Shown: positions 42,752 to 50,679 of the stretch, in pieces
Layout of the letters: the number at the start of each line of letters is the position of its first letter
Numbering within the stretch: position 1 is the first letter of the stretch
Assembly (NCBI GenBank): GCA_019114985.1
Contig: DXEM01000006.1
Coordinates: forward strand, 1 to 64,000
Source of the DNA: Candidatus Anaerostipes excrementavium
Lineage (GTDB): Bacteria; Bacillota; Clostridia; Lachnospirales; Lachnospiraceae
Reading direction: 5' to 3'
DNA: 64,000 nucleotides
Made by a program: the position numbers and the translations under genes
The notes under the pieces: model-generated
What the model saw: the letters and a program-made list of their open reading frames with translations, nothing else
Databases searched by the model: none
Told to the model about the DNA's origin: nothing

Positions 42752-43750
42752 ATGGGACAAAAAGATATTGTAGAGAAAGTATTAGAAGATTACCCGGATG
42801 TATTTGCAGATATCATTAATGTTTTGCTTTTTCAGGGAAAACAAATTGTGAAAGAGGAAGAACTCTGGCAAACAAGGACGAAGTCACAATATAAGGCAGA
42901 TGACAGCGAACTGCATGAACAGGAGCGAGATAATCTGAAGCTATGGGTTCGAGGGAAGAAGGCAGTTCTTTTGGGACTGGAAAATCAAACAACGATTGAT
43001 TATGATATGCCGCTGCGCATTATTGGATATGATGGAGCTTCGTATCGAGAACAACTGGTCAATTCCTCAGATCGTGACCGACGTCAGGTTATAACAATTG
43101 TTCTTTATTTTGGAGATACCCCTTGGAGAGGGCATCGATCACTTCAGGATCGAGTATCCGGGATGGAGGGAGTAGCAGGAAATGATTATCGAATTCACGT
43201 ATTTGAGATAGCTTTTCTGACCGATGAACAGGTTCGCATGTTTCGGAGTGATTTTGGAATTATTGCGGATTATTTTGTCAAAAAGCGGCGGGGAGAAATA
43301 TATGAAGGGAATCAGAAGCCAATTCGTCATGTTGATGCAATGCTCAAATTCATGGCTGTATTTGCAAAAGATCAGCGTTTCCTGAAAATAAAGTTGGATA
43401 AGAAGGAGGAGGTTAATATGTGTGTTATATTAGATCGAGTAGAAGAGAGAGGCCGGCAGGATGGGATCCGGATTGGCCGGGAAGAAGAAAGGGCGAAGAG
43501 AGATCGGATATTAGATCAAGTAGAAGAGAGAGGCCGGCAGGACGGGATCCGAATCGGCCGGGAAGAAGAAAAGGCGAAGAGGGATCAGATATTAGATCAG
43601 GCAGAAGAGAGAGGCCGGGAAGATGGAATTAATTGCATGAATCGATTGATTGGAATCTTAATCCATCAAGGGAACATGGATGATGTGGAGCGAGTTTGTG
43701 AGGATGAGCGTCTGCGGGAAGAATTCTTAGTAAGATATCATATAAAATAG
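42752..43750 (+). CDS. Rpn-family recombination-promoting nuclease/PD-(D/E)XK transposase-like protein
   Basis: A 332-aa protein. Residues about 1-225 resemble the PD-(D/E)XK nuclease core of Rpn/transposase_31 proteins (GLENQTTIDYDMPLRIIGYD supplies the catalytic E-x-Q-like region). From residue 226 an in-frame 27-residue unit rich in Arg, Glu and Gly (ILDxVEERGRQDGIRIGREE) repeats two and a half times. A conserved C-terminal segment follows (MNRLIGILIHQGNMDDVERV). Such proteins cut DNA and stimulate RecA-independent recombination in the characterised cases. No transposon ends are visible. AGGAGG precedes the ATG. Confidence 0.8.
   Translation: MGQKDIVEKVLEDYPDVFADIINVLLFQGKQIVKEEELWQTRTKSQYKADDSELHEQERDNLKLWVRGKKAVLLGLENQTTIDYDMPLRIIGYDGASYREQLVNSSDRDRRQVITIVLYFGDTPWRGHRSLQDRVSGMEGVAGNDYRIHVFEIAFLTDEQVRMFRSDFGIIADYFVKKRRGEIYEGNQKPIRHVDAMLKFMAVFAKDQRFLKIKLDKKEEVNMCVILDRVEERGRQDGIRIGREEERAKRDRILDQVEERGRQDGIRIGREEEKAKRDQILDQAEERGREDGINCMNRLIGILIHQGNMDDVERVCEDERLREEFLVRYHIK
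43427..43633 (+). repeat. 81-bp in-frame tandem repeat, about 2.5 copies
   Basis: Units start at 43427, 43508 and 43589; each full unit is 81 bp (27 codons). Units 1 and 2 differ at only a handful of bases. It lies wholly inside the Rpn gene, so it is not a CRISPR. Confidence 0.92.
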
Positions 43751-43758
43751 TTTTTTCT

Positions 43759-43792
43759 AAAACGCTATCGATTATTTATTGGTAGCGTTTTA
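43759..43792 (+). terminator. Terminator of Rpn gene
   Basis: AAAACGCTA (43759-43767) pairs with TAGCGTTTT (43783-43791), followed by ATT. Confidence 0.75.
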
Positions 43793-43910
43793 TTGTGCTT
43801 TTTTTCTTTTCGTTAGGTATAGTTTTAAGCACCTATGAGAACACAGGAGAAAAGTTTTGTTTTTTGTAAGAAAAAAGTAAAGAGAATGATAAGAACTAGA
43901 AGGGTTATTT

Positions 43911-43919
43911 TGTTATAAT
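43911..43919 (+). promoter_or_regulatory. Extended -10 promoter of candidate RNA
   Basis: TGTTATAAT, a perfect extended -10; predicted start about 43926. Confidence 0.6.
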
Positions 43920-43925
43920 GACGGT

Positions 43926-44139
43926 GTTGTTACAAAAATACTTGGATGTATGATATGGGAAAAGTGTGCCGGTGAAAGCTGCGTATAAAGGGCAGGAGTT
44001 TTAAGACACAAAGGATAAAGTGGGAAGGATTTGAAGAAAAGCAGTTTTGCCGGCACATTTATGAATTCGCTTTTATATGGAAATCAAGGAGAATTTTTCT
44101 CGGGAAGAATGTCAAGATCGTCTTGACATTCTTTTTTTT
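43926..44139 (+). ncRNA. Candidate structured non-coding RNA, about 210 nt
   Basis: Between an extended -10 promoter and a strong terminator there is no convincing ORF. Four helices nest in order: CTTGgAT (43941-43947) with ATCAAG (44083-44088); ATAT-AAAAG (43953-43964, GGG bulge) with CTTTTATAT (44070-44078); TGTGCCGG (43965-43972) with CCGGCACA (44050-44057); AAGCTGC (43976-43982) with GCAGTTT (44041-44047). The enclosed apical part (43983-44040) is purine-rich and contains several GGA triplets. This rod-like shape is similar in outline to 6S-type RNAs, but I do not recognise a known family. The region from 43793 to the promoter shows nothing else. Confidence 0.45.
44105..44139 (+). terminator. 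Terminator of candidate RNA
   Basis: Perfect 13-bp stem (44105-44117 with 44121-44133), 3-nt loop and a T run. Confidence 0.93.
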
Positions 44140-44151
44140 CTTTACTATAGT
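44123..44151 (+). promoter_or_regulatory. Promoter of TrmB-lysA operon, overlapping the terminator
   Basis: TTGACA (44123-44128) lies in the terminator's right arm; 17-bp spacer made of the T tract; TATAGT at 44146-44151. Confidence 0.7.
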
Positions 44152-44180
44152 ATTCCTAGATAGGAAGACGAGGTGATGGA

Positions 44181-44879
44181 ATGGACAATGTAGAACGGCT
44201 GATGGAGTTCGGCCTGACAAGACATGAAGCCAGTCTTTATATCTTGTTAGTCTTAGAGGGCAGTTTAAATGGTTATGAGGCAGCGAAACGAAGCAGCATT
44301 TCCAGATCTAATGCGTATAATGCATTGGCCGGCCTGGTAGAGAAAGGCGCGGCCTATATGCAGGAAGAAGATACGGTGAGATATACGCCGGTACCGGTCG
44401 AAGAATTTTGCAGCGGCAAGATTCGGCATATGGAAAAGAAGAAGAAAGAGCTGATGGAGCAGCTTCCCGAGAAGAGAAAAGACGACGGCGGTTATCTTAC
44501 GATCAAGGGGGAAGAACATATCTGTGATAAGATTATCGAGATGCTGATCCGTGCTAAGGAGCGCGCATATGTGTCGATATACAATGAGAGGCTGGAAGGA
44601 TTCCGGGAATATTTGGAACAGATGGTTGCAGAAGATAAAAAAGTTGTGATCATCACCAATGAACCATTCGATCTGCCGGGAGCGACGGTATATCTGACAG
44701 AATGCAGGAAGGAGCAGATTCGTCTGATTACCGATTCCAATGATGTTCTGACGGGGGAGATCACGAATCAGTATGATGCGACATGCCTCTATTCAAGCAA
44801 CAGTAATCTTGTCGAAGTTTTCAAAGACGCTTTGGCAAATGAGATACAATTATTAAATATGAAGAAAGGAATTCAGTAA
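44181..44879 (+). CDS. TrmB family transcriptional regulator
   Basis: A 232-aa regulator with an N-terminal TrmB-type winged helix (about 3-75; EFGLTRHEASLYILLVLEG and SSISRSNAYNALAGLVEKG) and a C-terminal domain resembling phospholipase D-like effector folds (about 110-230). GAGGTGATGGA precedes the ATG. lysA starts 3 bp after the stop, so it presumably controls or is co-expressed with diaminopimelate decarboxylase. The ligand is unknown; TrmB proteins usually sense sugars. Confidence 0.85.
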   Translation: MDNVERLMEFGLTRHEASLYILLVLEGSLNGYEAAKRSSISRSNAYNALAGLVEKGAAYMQEEDTVRYTPVPVEEFCSGKIRHMEKKKKELMEQLPEKRKDDGGYLTIKGEEHICDKIIEMLIRAKERAYVSIYNERLEGFREYLEQMVAEDKKVVIITNEPFDLPGATVYLTECRKEQIRLITDSNDVLTGEITNQYDATCLYSSNSNLVEVFKDALANEIQLLNMKKGIQ

Positions 44880-44881
44880 CT

Positions 44882-46132
44882 ATGGCAAAGGTACCATTTG
44901 TAACAAAAGAACAATTAGACGAAATCGTAAAAAAATATCCGACACCTTTTCACCTTTATGATGAAAAAGGAATTCGCGAGACTGCAAGAGGATTATTTAA
45001 GGCATTTTCATGGAACAAAGGATTTAAAGAATATTTTGCTGTTAAAGCAACACCGAATCCAACGATTTTGAAAATCTTAAAAGAAGAAGGATGCGGAACA
45101 GACTGTTCTTCTATGACAGAGCTGATGATGTCAGAAAGATGTGGATTTTCCGGTGATGAGATCATGTTCTCTTCTAACGATACACCGGCGGAAGAATTCG
45201 TGATGGCAAAAGAACTTGGAGCAACCATCAATTTGGATGATATTACGCATATTGAATGTTTAAAAGAAGCAGCCGGAATTCCGGAGAAGATTTCCTGCCG
45301 TTATAATCCTGGCGGAGTGTTTGCTCTTGGAACAGATATTATGGATAACCCGGGAGATGCAAAATATGGAATGACCACAGAACAGATTTTTGAAGCCTTC
45401 AAACAGCTGAAAGAACTGGGAGTAAAAGAATTTGGAATTCATGCGTTCCTGGCCAGCAATACGGTGACAAACGAGTATTATCCAACGCTTGCAAAGCAGT
45501 TGTTTGAATTAGCAGTAGAGTTAAAAGAAAAGACAGGTGTTCACATTGGATTTATTAATCTGTCTGGAGGAGTTGGAGTTCCGTATCTTCCGGATCAGGA
45601 AGGAAATGACATTGCGGTGATCGGTGAAGGCGTTCACAAAGTATTTGATGAAGTCTTAGTTCCGGCGGGAATGGGCGATGTAAGCATTTATACAGAACTT
45701 GGCCGTTACATGCTGGCGCCGAATGGTCATTTAGTAACAAAAGCAATCCATGAGAAACATACCTACAAAGAATATATTGGAGTTGATGCCTGCGCAGTCA
45801 ATCTGATGCGTCCGGCTATGTATGGAGCTTATCATCATATTACGGTTATGGGCAAAGAAAATGAGCCGGCAGATTATGTATATGATATTACAGGTTCTCT
45901 GTGTGAGAATAACGATAAGTTTGCCATCGACCGCAAGCTCCCGAAGATTGATATGGGAGATCTGTTGGTAATTCATGATACGGGAGCACATGGATTTGCC
46001 ATGGGATATAATTATAATGGGAAATTAAAATCGGCGGAAATCTTGCTGAAAGAAGACGGAACAACGGAAATGATCCGTCGTGCGGAAACACCGGAAGATT
46101 ACTTCGCAACCTTGAAAGGCTTTAATTTCTAA
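44882..46132 (+). CDS. lysA: Diaminopimelate decarboxylase
   Basis: A 416-aa fold-type III PLP enzyme for the last step of lysine synthesis. The PLP lysine is Lys55 in YFAVKATPNPTIL. The glycine-rich phosphate loop is INLSGGVGVPY, ELGRYMLAPNGHLV is the E-x-G-R motif, and the catalytic Cys region is TGSLCENNDKFA. It could be confused with carboxynorspermidine decarboxylase, but the length and CEN-type motif favour LysA. Three bases separate it from the TrmB gene. Confidence 0.85.
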   Translation: MAKVPFVTKEQLDEIVKKYPTPFHLYDEKGIRETARGLFKAFSWNKGFKEYFAVKATPNPTILKILKEEGCGTDCSSMTELMMSERCGFSGDEIMFSSNDTPAEEFVMAKELGATINLDDITHIECLKEAAGIPEKISCRYNPGGVFALGTDIMDNPGDAKYGMTTEQIFEAFKQLKELGVKEFGIHAFLASNTVTNEYYPTLAKQLFELAVELKEKTGVHIGFINLSGGVGVPYLPDQEGNDIAVIGEGVHKVFDEVLVPAGMGDVSIYTELGRYMLAPNGHLVTKAIHEKHTYKEYIGVDACAVNLMRPAMYGAYHHITVMGKENEPADYVYDITGSLCENNDKFAIDRKLPKIDMGDLLVIHDTGAHGFAMGYNYNGKLKSAEILLKEDGTTEMIRRAETPEDYFATLKGFNF

Positions 46133-46160
46133 GAAAATGCACAGAATATAAGATGGAAAG

Positions 46161-46202
46161 AACTCTATGTTAATGGAATCATCCTTTACATGGAGTTTTT
46201 TT
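46161..46202 (+). terminator. Terminator of lysA
   Basis: 13-nt arms (46161-46173 with 46185-46197), one mismatch and one G-U, followed by seven T residues. Confidence 0.82.
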
Positions 46203-46213
46203 CATGCTACAAT
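46185..46213 (+). promoter_or_regulatory. Promoter of nitroreductase/adenylation operon
   Basis: TTTACA (46185-46190) lies in the lysA terminator arm; 17-bp spacer; TACAAT (46208-46213). Confidence 0.6.
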
Positions 46214-46216
46214 AAA

Positions 46217-46245
46217 GTCTAATATCAGACAATCTAATATTAGAT
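46217..46245. promoter_or_regulatory. Two tandem 14-bp palindromic operators
   Basis: GTCTAATATCAGAC (46217-46230, one mismatch pair) and ATCTAATATTAGAT (46232-46245, perfect) are 15 bp apart centre to centre and start at the predicted transcription start. This is a classic repressor position; the regulator is not encoded next door. Confidence 0.65.
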
Positions 46246-46333
46246 AGAAAAGAAGCTTTCAATTACATGTGTATACGCTTGCAGGCGTCACGCTGTGGTT
46301 TTGTTATGTCTGGATTTAAGGAGGAAAATAGAG

Positions 46334-46948
46334 ATGGAATTTCGTGAAGTAATTGATAAAAGAAAAACAAGCAGAGAGTGGACGAATCAGGAAGTGGAAT
46401 TTGAAGCGATAAAGAGGATTATTGAAGCCGGAATGAAGGCGCCTAGCTGGGATCATTATCGTAATTGGCAGTTCATTGTTCTTCATACAAAAGAAGAGAA
46501 AGAAAGGGCTTTTGCTTATGCTAAATTTATAGCAGAAAAATTTGATACCAGCAAATATGAAAATAGAAAATTAAATCTGGCACAAAAGATGTATTCTTAT
46601 GCAATGCCGAGACAGTATACGATGCTGATTGATTGTCCTTATGTAATCATTCCGCTATTCAAGTGCAGAAAACTTAACGCAGAGTGGGTCAGTAAGCTAA
46701 ATCCGCTGTCTACCGCATGGTGTGTAGCCGAGAATATGATGCTTGCCGTCATCAATGAGGGACTTGGTTATTCTCTGCGCATCCCGTTAAATAAGGAACA
46801 CAATATTGTATTGGAAGAACTTGGAGTACCAAGCGGCTGGATGACTCCGTGTTTTATTGGGGTCGGTCATCCCAAAGAAGATGAAATTGTTTTAGAGCAA
46901 TATAGCAGCAGCCCAGAGGGGCATATTCGTATGGGAGGATGGCGATAA
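46334..46948 (+). CDS. Nitroreductase family protein
   Basis: A 204-aa FMN-dependent oxidoreductase. N-terminal FREVIDKRKTSREW and IIEAGMKAPSWDHYRNWQFIVL are family signatures; CVAENMMLAVINEGLGYSLRIP is the conserved helix near FMN. Members reduce nitro groups, quinones or enones, and some oxidise cyclic intermediates in peptide biosynthesis. ATG at 46334 has AAGGAGG 9 bp upstream; the ATG at 46295 lacks one. It is 38 bp from the adenylation gene. Confidence 0.88.
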   Translation: MEFREVIDKRKTSREWTNQEVEFEAIKRIIEAGMKAPSWDHYRNWQFIVLHTKEEKERAFAYAKFIAEKFDTSKYENRKLNLAQKMYSYAMPRQYTMLIDCPYVIIPLFKCRKLNAEWVSKLNPLSTAWCVAENMMLAVINEGLGYSLRIPLNKEHNIVLEELGVPSGWMTPCFIGVGHPKEDEIVLEQYSSSPEGHIRMGGWR

Positions 46949-46986
46949 AGTCTTATAAAAATGTACTGTACAACATGGAGGGAAAT

Positions 46987-48465
46987 ATGGAAAATACAAT
47001 TTATGAGCTTTTTCAAAATATGGTCAGAAATCATAAGAAAAAACCAGCAATTATAGAAAACAATAGAACCTTGACGTATGGAGAACTTTCTGATTTAACT
47101 GATATGATTGCGGCGACTTTTCCGAAAGATATAATCAGTATTGGGATTGTGATGAATCATCGGGCAGAAATGATTGCGGCAATTTTGGCTGTGTTGAAGT
47201 GCGGCGGGAGATATGTTCCGGCAGAACCGAGTTTTCCGACTGGAAGAATTCGGTATATGATGGAGGAAGCACAGGTAGATTTCATTTTGACGGAAAAGGA
47301 ATGTGAAGATAGACTGCACGGATTTTCTTTGCGGCTTACAGACTGTGAAATTTGTGGTTCAGAGACATCGATTTCTAACAGTACAAAGGAACTTACTCCG
47401 GAATTGCCGGCCTATGTTTTGTATACATCCGGTACGACAGGAAGACCAAAAGGAATTTGCGTGACGAATAGCAATGTATGTCATTATGTGCGGGCATTTC
47501 AAAATGAATTCCATCTTACAGAAAAAGATATTATGCTGCAATATTCTGTCTGTTCTTTTGATATTTTTGTAGAAGAAGTCTTTGCCAGTCTTTTAAATGG
47601 CGCTGCAATTGCAATCCCGTCAGAAGAAGATAAAGCAGATGTATGCTCTCTGATGAGATTTGTAGACAGACACGAGGTAACAGTAATTAGTGCTTTCCCT
47701 TATTTGCTGGCAGAAATGAACCATCTGCCTGCGATTCCATCCTCTCTTCGGCTGCTGATCAGCGGCGGAGATGTGCTGCGTGGTGTTTACGTAGATCATT
47801 TGCTGGAACAGGCCGAGGTATATAATACATATGGACCATCAGAAACAACCGTATGTGCATCGTATTATCATTGTAATGATGGAACGGTTCTGGAAGACGG
47901 AACCTATCCAATCGGATCAGCGGTAAAAGGAAGCCGGATATGTATACTTGATGCAGATGGAAATGAGGTTCCGACAGGAGAGACCGGGGAAATTTGTATT
48001 TATGGAAGAGGTGTGTCTTTAGGCTATGTCGGCAGCCATGAAGAAGAGAATAAAGCATTTGAAATCCAGCAGGATGGTCATAGGATGTACCGCAGCGGTG
48101 ATCTGGGATATATTCTTCCAGATGGAAATATTGCGTTCCTACACCGCAAAGATACACAGATTATGATTTATGGAAAACGTGTGGAAGTCTCAGAAGTGGA
48201 GTCACATCTTTATCAGTGTCAGAGTGTACAGCAGGCAATTGTCCGGTCTTTTACGGATGAAGATGGACTGGCTTATATGACGGCTTATGTTGTTCCTGCC
48301 GATCGTGATATCAAAGTGTCTGCGGTTCGAGATGAGCTGGCAAAGAATCTTACTTCATTTATGATTCCGGAGTTTTTTGTAAAAATGCCGTCCATTCCTT
48401 TAAATACGAATGGGAAGCCGGATATGGCAAAGCTGCCGATTGTTTTGAAAGCGGGGAATTTGTGA
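46987..48465 (+). CDS. Stand-alone amino-acid adenylation domain protein (NRPS-like)
   Basis: A 492-aa single adenylation domain. Core motifs: A3 YVLYTSGTTGRPKG (residues 143-156), A4 with Asp192 in SFDIFVEE (the Asp that binds an alpha-amino group), A5 NTYGPSETT, A7 YRSGDLGY, A8 KRVEVSEVE, and A10 NTNGKPD with catalytic Lys477. It should form an aminoacyl-AMP. There is no carrier-protein or condensation domain and none is visible in neighbours. Not DltA by context, since no dltBCD genes are present. GGAGGG precedes ATG 46987. It overlaps the GNAT gene by one base. Confidence 0.88.
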   Translation: MENTIYELFQNMVRNHKKKPAIIENNRTLTYGELSDLTDMIAATFPKDIISIGIVMNHRAEMIAAILAVLKCGGRYVPAEPSFPTGRIRYMMEEAQVDFILTEKECEDRLHGFSLRLTDCEICGSETSISNSTKELTPELPAYVLYTSGTTGRPKGICVTNSNVCHYVRAFQNEFHLTEKDIMLQYSVCSFDIFVEEVFASLLNGAAIAIPSEEDKADVCSLMRFVDRHEVTVISAFPYLLAEMNHLPAIPSSLRLLISGGDVLRGVYVDHLLEQAEVYNTYGPSETTVCASYYHCNDGTVLEDGTYPIGSAVKGSRICILDADGNEVPTGETGEICIYGRGVSLGYVGSHEEENKAFEIQQDGHRMYRSGDLGYILPDGNIAFLHRKDTQIMIYGKRVEVSEVESHLYQCQSVQQAIVRSFTDEDGLAYMTAYVVPADRDIKVSAVRDELAKNLTSFMIPEFFVKMPSIPLNTNGKPDMAKLPIVLKAGNL

Positions 48466-48941
48466 TGAAAGCCGAAATACGAAAAGCAGCAGCAGAGGAT
48501 CTGGATTTGCTGTTGAAATGGCGGATGGAGGTTCTGCGAGAGGTATTTTCCATTCCGAAAGATCAATCTATAGAGGATCTGGAAAAAGAAAACCGGCAAT
48601 ACTATCAAAAAACACTACAAACAGGAGAGCATATTGCATGTTTTGCTTTTATAGATGAGCAAATCGTAGGATGCGGCGGTGTTTGTTTTTATCAGGAAAT
48701 GCCGTCTCCGGATAACCCGACTGGGACGTGTGCGTATTTTATGAATATTTATACCCGCCCATTATATAGAAAACGGGGTGTTGGTGAAGCCATTATAACA
48801 TGGCTAATGGAACAGGCCATGCAGAGAGGCGCGTCAAAACTGTACCTTGAAACTTCCGAGGCGGGAGAAAAATTATATCAGAAAATGGGGTTTCTTCCTA
48901 TGCAGGGCATGTTAAAGCTGCCGAATAGGAAGATAAAATAA
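48465..48941 (+). CDS. GNAT family acyltransferase in adenylation operon
   Basis: A 158-aa GNAT with the CoA-binding pattern YTRPLYRKRGVGEAIITWLM near residues 97-116 and a C-terminal LYQKMGFLP. The start is the ATG in the TGATG overlap with the adenylation gene; GTG at 48462 is possible. Coupling implies a joint function: it could use CoA esters, or receive the activated amino acid, to form an amide. That is inference; ordinary acetylation is equally possible. Confidence 0.85.
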   Translation: MKAEIRKAAAEDLDLLLKWRMEVLREVFSIPKDQSIEDLEKENRQYYQKTLQTGEHIACFAFIDEQIVGCGGVCFYQEMPSPDNPTGTCAYFMNIYTRPLYRKRGVGEAIITWLMEQAMQRGASKLYLETSEAGEKLYQKMGFLPMQGMLKLPNRKIK

Positions 48942-48979
48942 AAGATGTTCGCCTGCACTTTTTCTTTTCGGCGGATCTG

Positions 48980-48988
48980 TGATAAAAT
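48980..48988 (+). promoter_or_regulatory. Possible extended -10 promoter of cutC
   Basis: TGATAAAAT upstream of cutC; -35 weak. Confidence 0.35.
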
Positions 48989-49026
48989 AAACAAGATTTG
49001 TGATAGGAAAAAGGAGGAAGAGTTTT

Positions 49027-49761
49027 ATGTTGGAAGTATGCTGTGGAAGTTTTGAGGATGCGCTGATCGTTTATGAATGCGGTGGAAAAAGAATTGAATT
49101 AAACAGCGCACTTCCTTTGGGTGGCTTGACGCCATCTCTTGGAAGTTTGATCCTTGTGAAACAATATACGGATTTGGAAGTGATGTCCATGGTTCGGGTA
49201 CGGGAGGCAGGATTTTGTTATCGCCCGTATCAGTATGAGCAGATGCTGGAAGAATTAAAACTTCTGTTGGCGTATGGAACGGACGGGGCTGTGTTTGGCT
49301 TTTTAACAGAAGAAAGAGAGATTGATCTTTCCCGCACAAAAGAGTTTGTTCAGACGATCCACGAAGAAGGAGCGAAAGCGGTTTTTCACAGGGCATTTGA
49401 CTGTGTAAAAGATCCATATCAGGCAATGGAGCAGCTCATTGATCTGAAAGTAGACCGAGTGCTGACAAGTGGTCTGGAAAAGACGGCAGAAGAAGGAATT
49501 CCGCTCTTAAAAGAGCTTCAGAGCCGATATGGAGGCAGGATTGAGATTTTGCCGGGATCCGGAGTTCATGCGGGAAATGCACAGCGTATTATGCAGGAAG
49601 TCGGAGTAAACCAGGTGCATAGTTCCTGTAAAGAATGGGCAGAAGACCCAACGACTATAGGAGAAAAAGTATCTTTTGCTTTACAAGAAGGAGAGGCAGA
49701 GATGTGTTATGGAAATATTTCAGCAAAAAAAGTAGAAGATCTGCTGCAGATCTGCGGATAG
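49027..49761 (+). CDS. cutC: CutC family protein
   Basis: A 244-aa TIM-barrel protein of the CutC family (LEVCCGSFEDALIVYECGGKRIELNSALPLGGLTPS, in two adjoining signatures; VFHRAFDCVKDP; VLTSG; ILPGSGVHAGNA). CutC was linked to copper tolerance in E. coli, but its biochemical role is unsettled. The ATG at 49027 follows AAAGGAGG by 9 bp; a GTG at 49000 is rejected. Confidence 0.9.
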   Translation: MLEVCCGSFEDALIVYECGGKRIELNSALPLGGLTPSLGSLILVKQYTDLEVMSMVRVREAGFCYRPYQYEQMLEELKLLLAYGTDGAVFGFLTEEREIDLSRTKEFVQTIHEEGAKAVFHRAFDCVKDPYQAMEQLIDLKVDRVLTSGLEKTAEEGIPLLKELQSRYGGRIEILPGSGVHAGNAQRIMQEVGVNQVHSSCKEWAEDPTTIGEKVSFALQEGEAEMCYGNISAKKVEDLLQICG

Positions 49762-49792
49762 GTTTTTTGATTTCAAGAAGATATAGCCGAAA

Positions 49793-49840
49793 AAAAGCCG
49801 TTGGAATGGCAGGGATTTTTCCTGTGATCCAACGGCTTTT
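49793..49840. terminator. Bidirectional terminator
   Basis: Perfect 13-bp outer stem (49793-49805 with 49828-49840), inner CAGGGA/TCCTG pairing, A run on the left and T run on the right; lies between convergent genes. Confidence 0.9.
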
Positions 49841-49845
49841 CATGA

Positions 49846-50649
49846 TTAAATCAGATGAAAATGTTTTAATCCATGAGAGATTCCATCTTCGTCAATATCG
49901 GTTGTGATATAATCCGCAATTTCTTTTAGTTCATCACAGGCATTGCCCATAGCAATCCCATGTCCGGCGGTTTGTATCATTTCCGTGTCATTGTTGCTGT
50001 CGCCAAAGGCATAGCAGTTTTCCAGAGACGTCTGATAGTACTTTACAGCTTCTTCAAGGCCGGTCGCCTTATTGTGCCCTTTTACCAGAATCTCAAATTG
50101 AGTATCGTCGATGGTTATATAATCGAGTACATCACGGAAACGATCCAGTTCCTTTAAAAAACCGGGAACATCGCTTCCTTCCCCGCCAAAAACGATTATT
50201 TTCTCACAGGAATCAGCGTTGTCCCAGGAAAATTCATGGGGCATCTCCGGTTCAAGATCAAAGGCCTGAATCATGAAGCCGTAATGAGGATGAAAATCAA
50301 TATCATGATTTCGGAAATAAGAACATTGATCTCCTTCCAGTGTTCCAAAAATGTGATATTTTTTACAAGCTTCCATAACGGCTTCCAGGGTATCTTTTGG
50401 AAATGTCTGGTGATAGACAAGCTGATCGTCAATCATAATGTATTGGCCGTTGGAACAAAGATATCCATCAAAACCAAGATCCAAAATCTCTTTCTCAAAA
50501 TATGCCATCGGACGTCCGGTGTTGATCAAAACTTTATGACCATTTTGCTGAGCTTTTTTCAAAGCAGTACGGGCAGAGTCGGGAACTTTTCTTGTACGTT
50601 TGCTGTAAAGGGTATCGTCCACGTCGACAAAAATTAATTTTACACTCAT
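49846..50649 (-). CDS. Cof-type HAD-IIB phosphatase
   Basis: A 267-aa HAD phosphatase. Motif I is FVDVDDTLYS with Asp9 and Asp11; motif IV is AFGDSNNDTEMI. Start ATG at 50649 has AAAGGA upstream; an upstream in-frame ATG (50676) would overlap that site. It is more distant from the three HADs at 14066-19357 (VDVDDTL instead of SDxDGTL). It is 30 bp from the cyclophilin gene on the same strand, so the two may form an operon. Confidence 0.9.
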   Translation of the reverse strand: MSVKLIFVDVDDTLYSKRTRKVPDSARTALKKAQQNGHKVLINTGRPMAYFEKEILDLGFDGYLCSNGQYIMIDDQLVYHQTFPKDTLEAVMEACKKYHIFGTLEGDQCSYFRNHDIDFHPHYGFMIQAFDLEPEMPHEFSWDNADSCEKIIVFGGEGSDVPGFLKELDRFRDVLDYITIDDTQFEILVKGHNKATGLEEAVKYYQTSLENCYAFGDSNNDTEMIQTAGHGIAMGNACDELKEIADYITTDIDEDGISHGLKHFHLI

Positions 50650-50679
50650 ATATTTCTTGTCCTTTGTAAATATCAAAAA

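Noticed and set aside
43427..43633. Tandem repeat as a possible CRISPR
   Set aside because: Units are contiguous with no spacers and are in frame inside a protein gene.
43926..44139. Known riboswitch or tmRNA/SRP RNA
   Set aside because: I could not find signature cores of cobalamin, glycine, c-di-GMP, TPP, FMN, lysine or SAM riboswitches, nor tmRNA or SRP signatures; left as an unassigned candidate.
46987..48465. Full NRPS or DltA assignment for the adenylation gene
   Set aside because: No condensation or carrier domain is present and no dltBCD partners are nearby; it was kept as a stand-alone adenylation protein.
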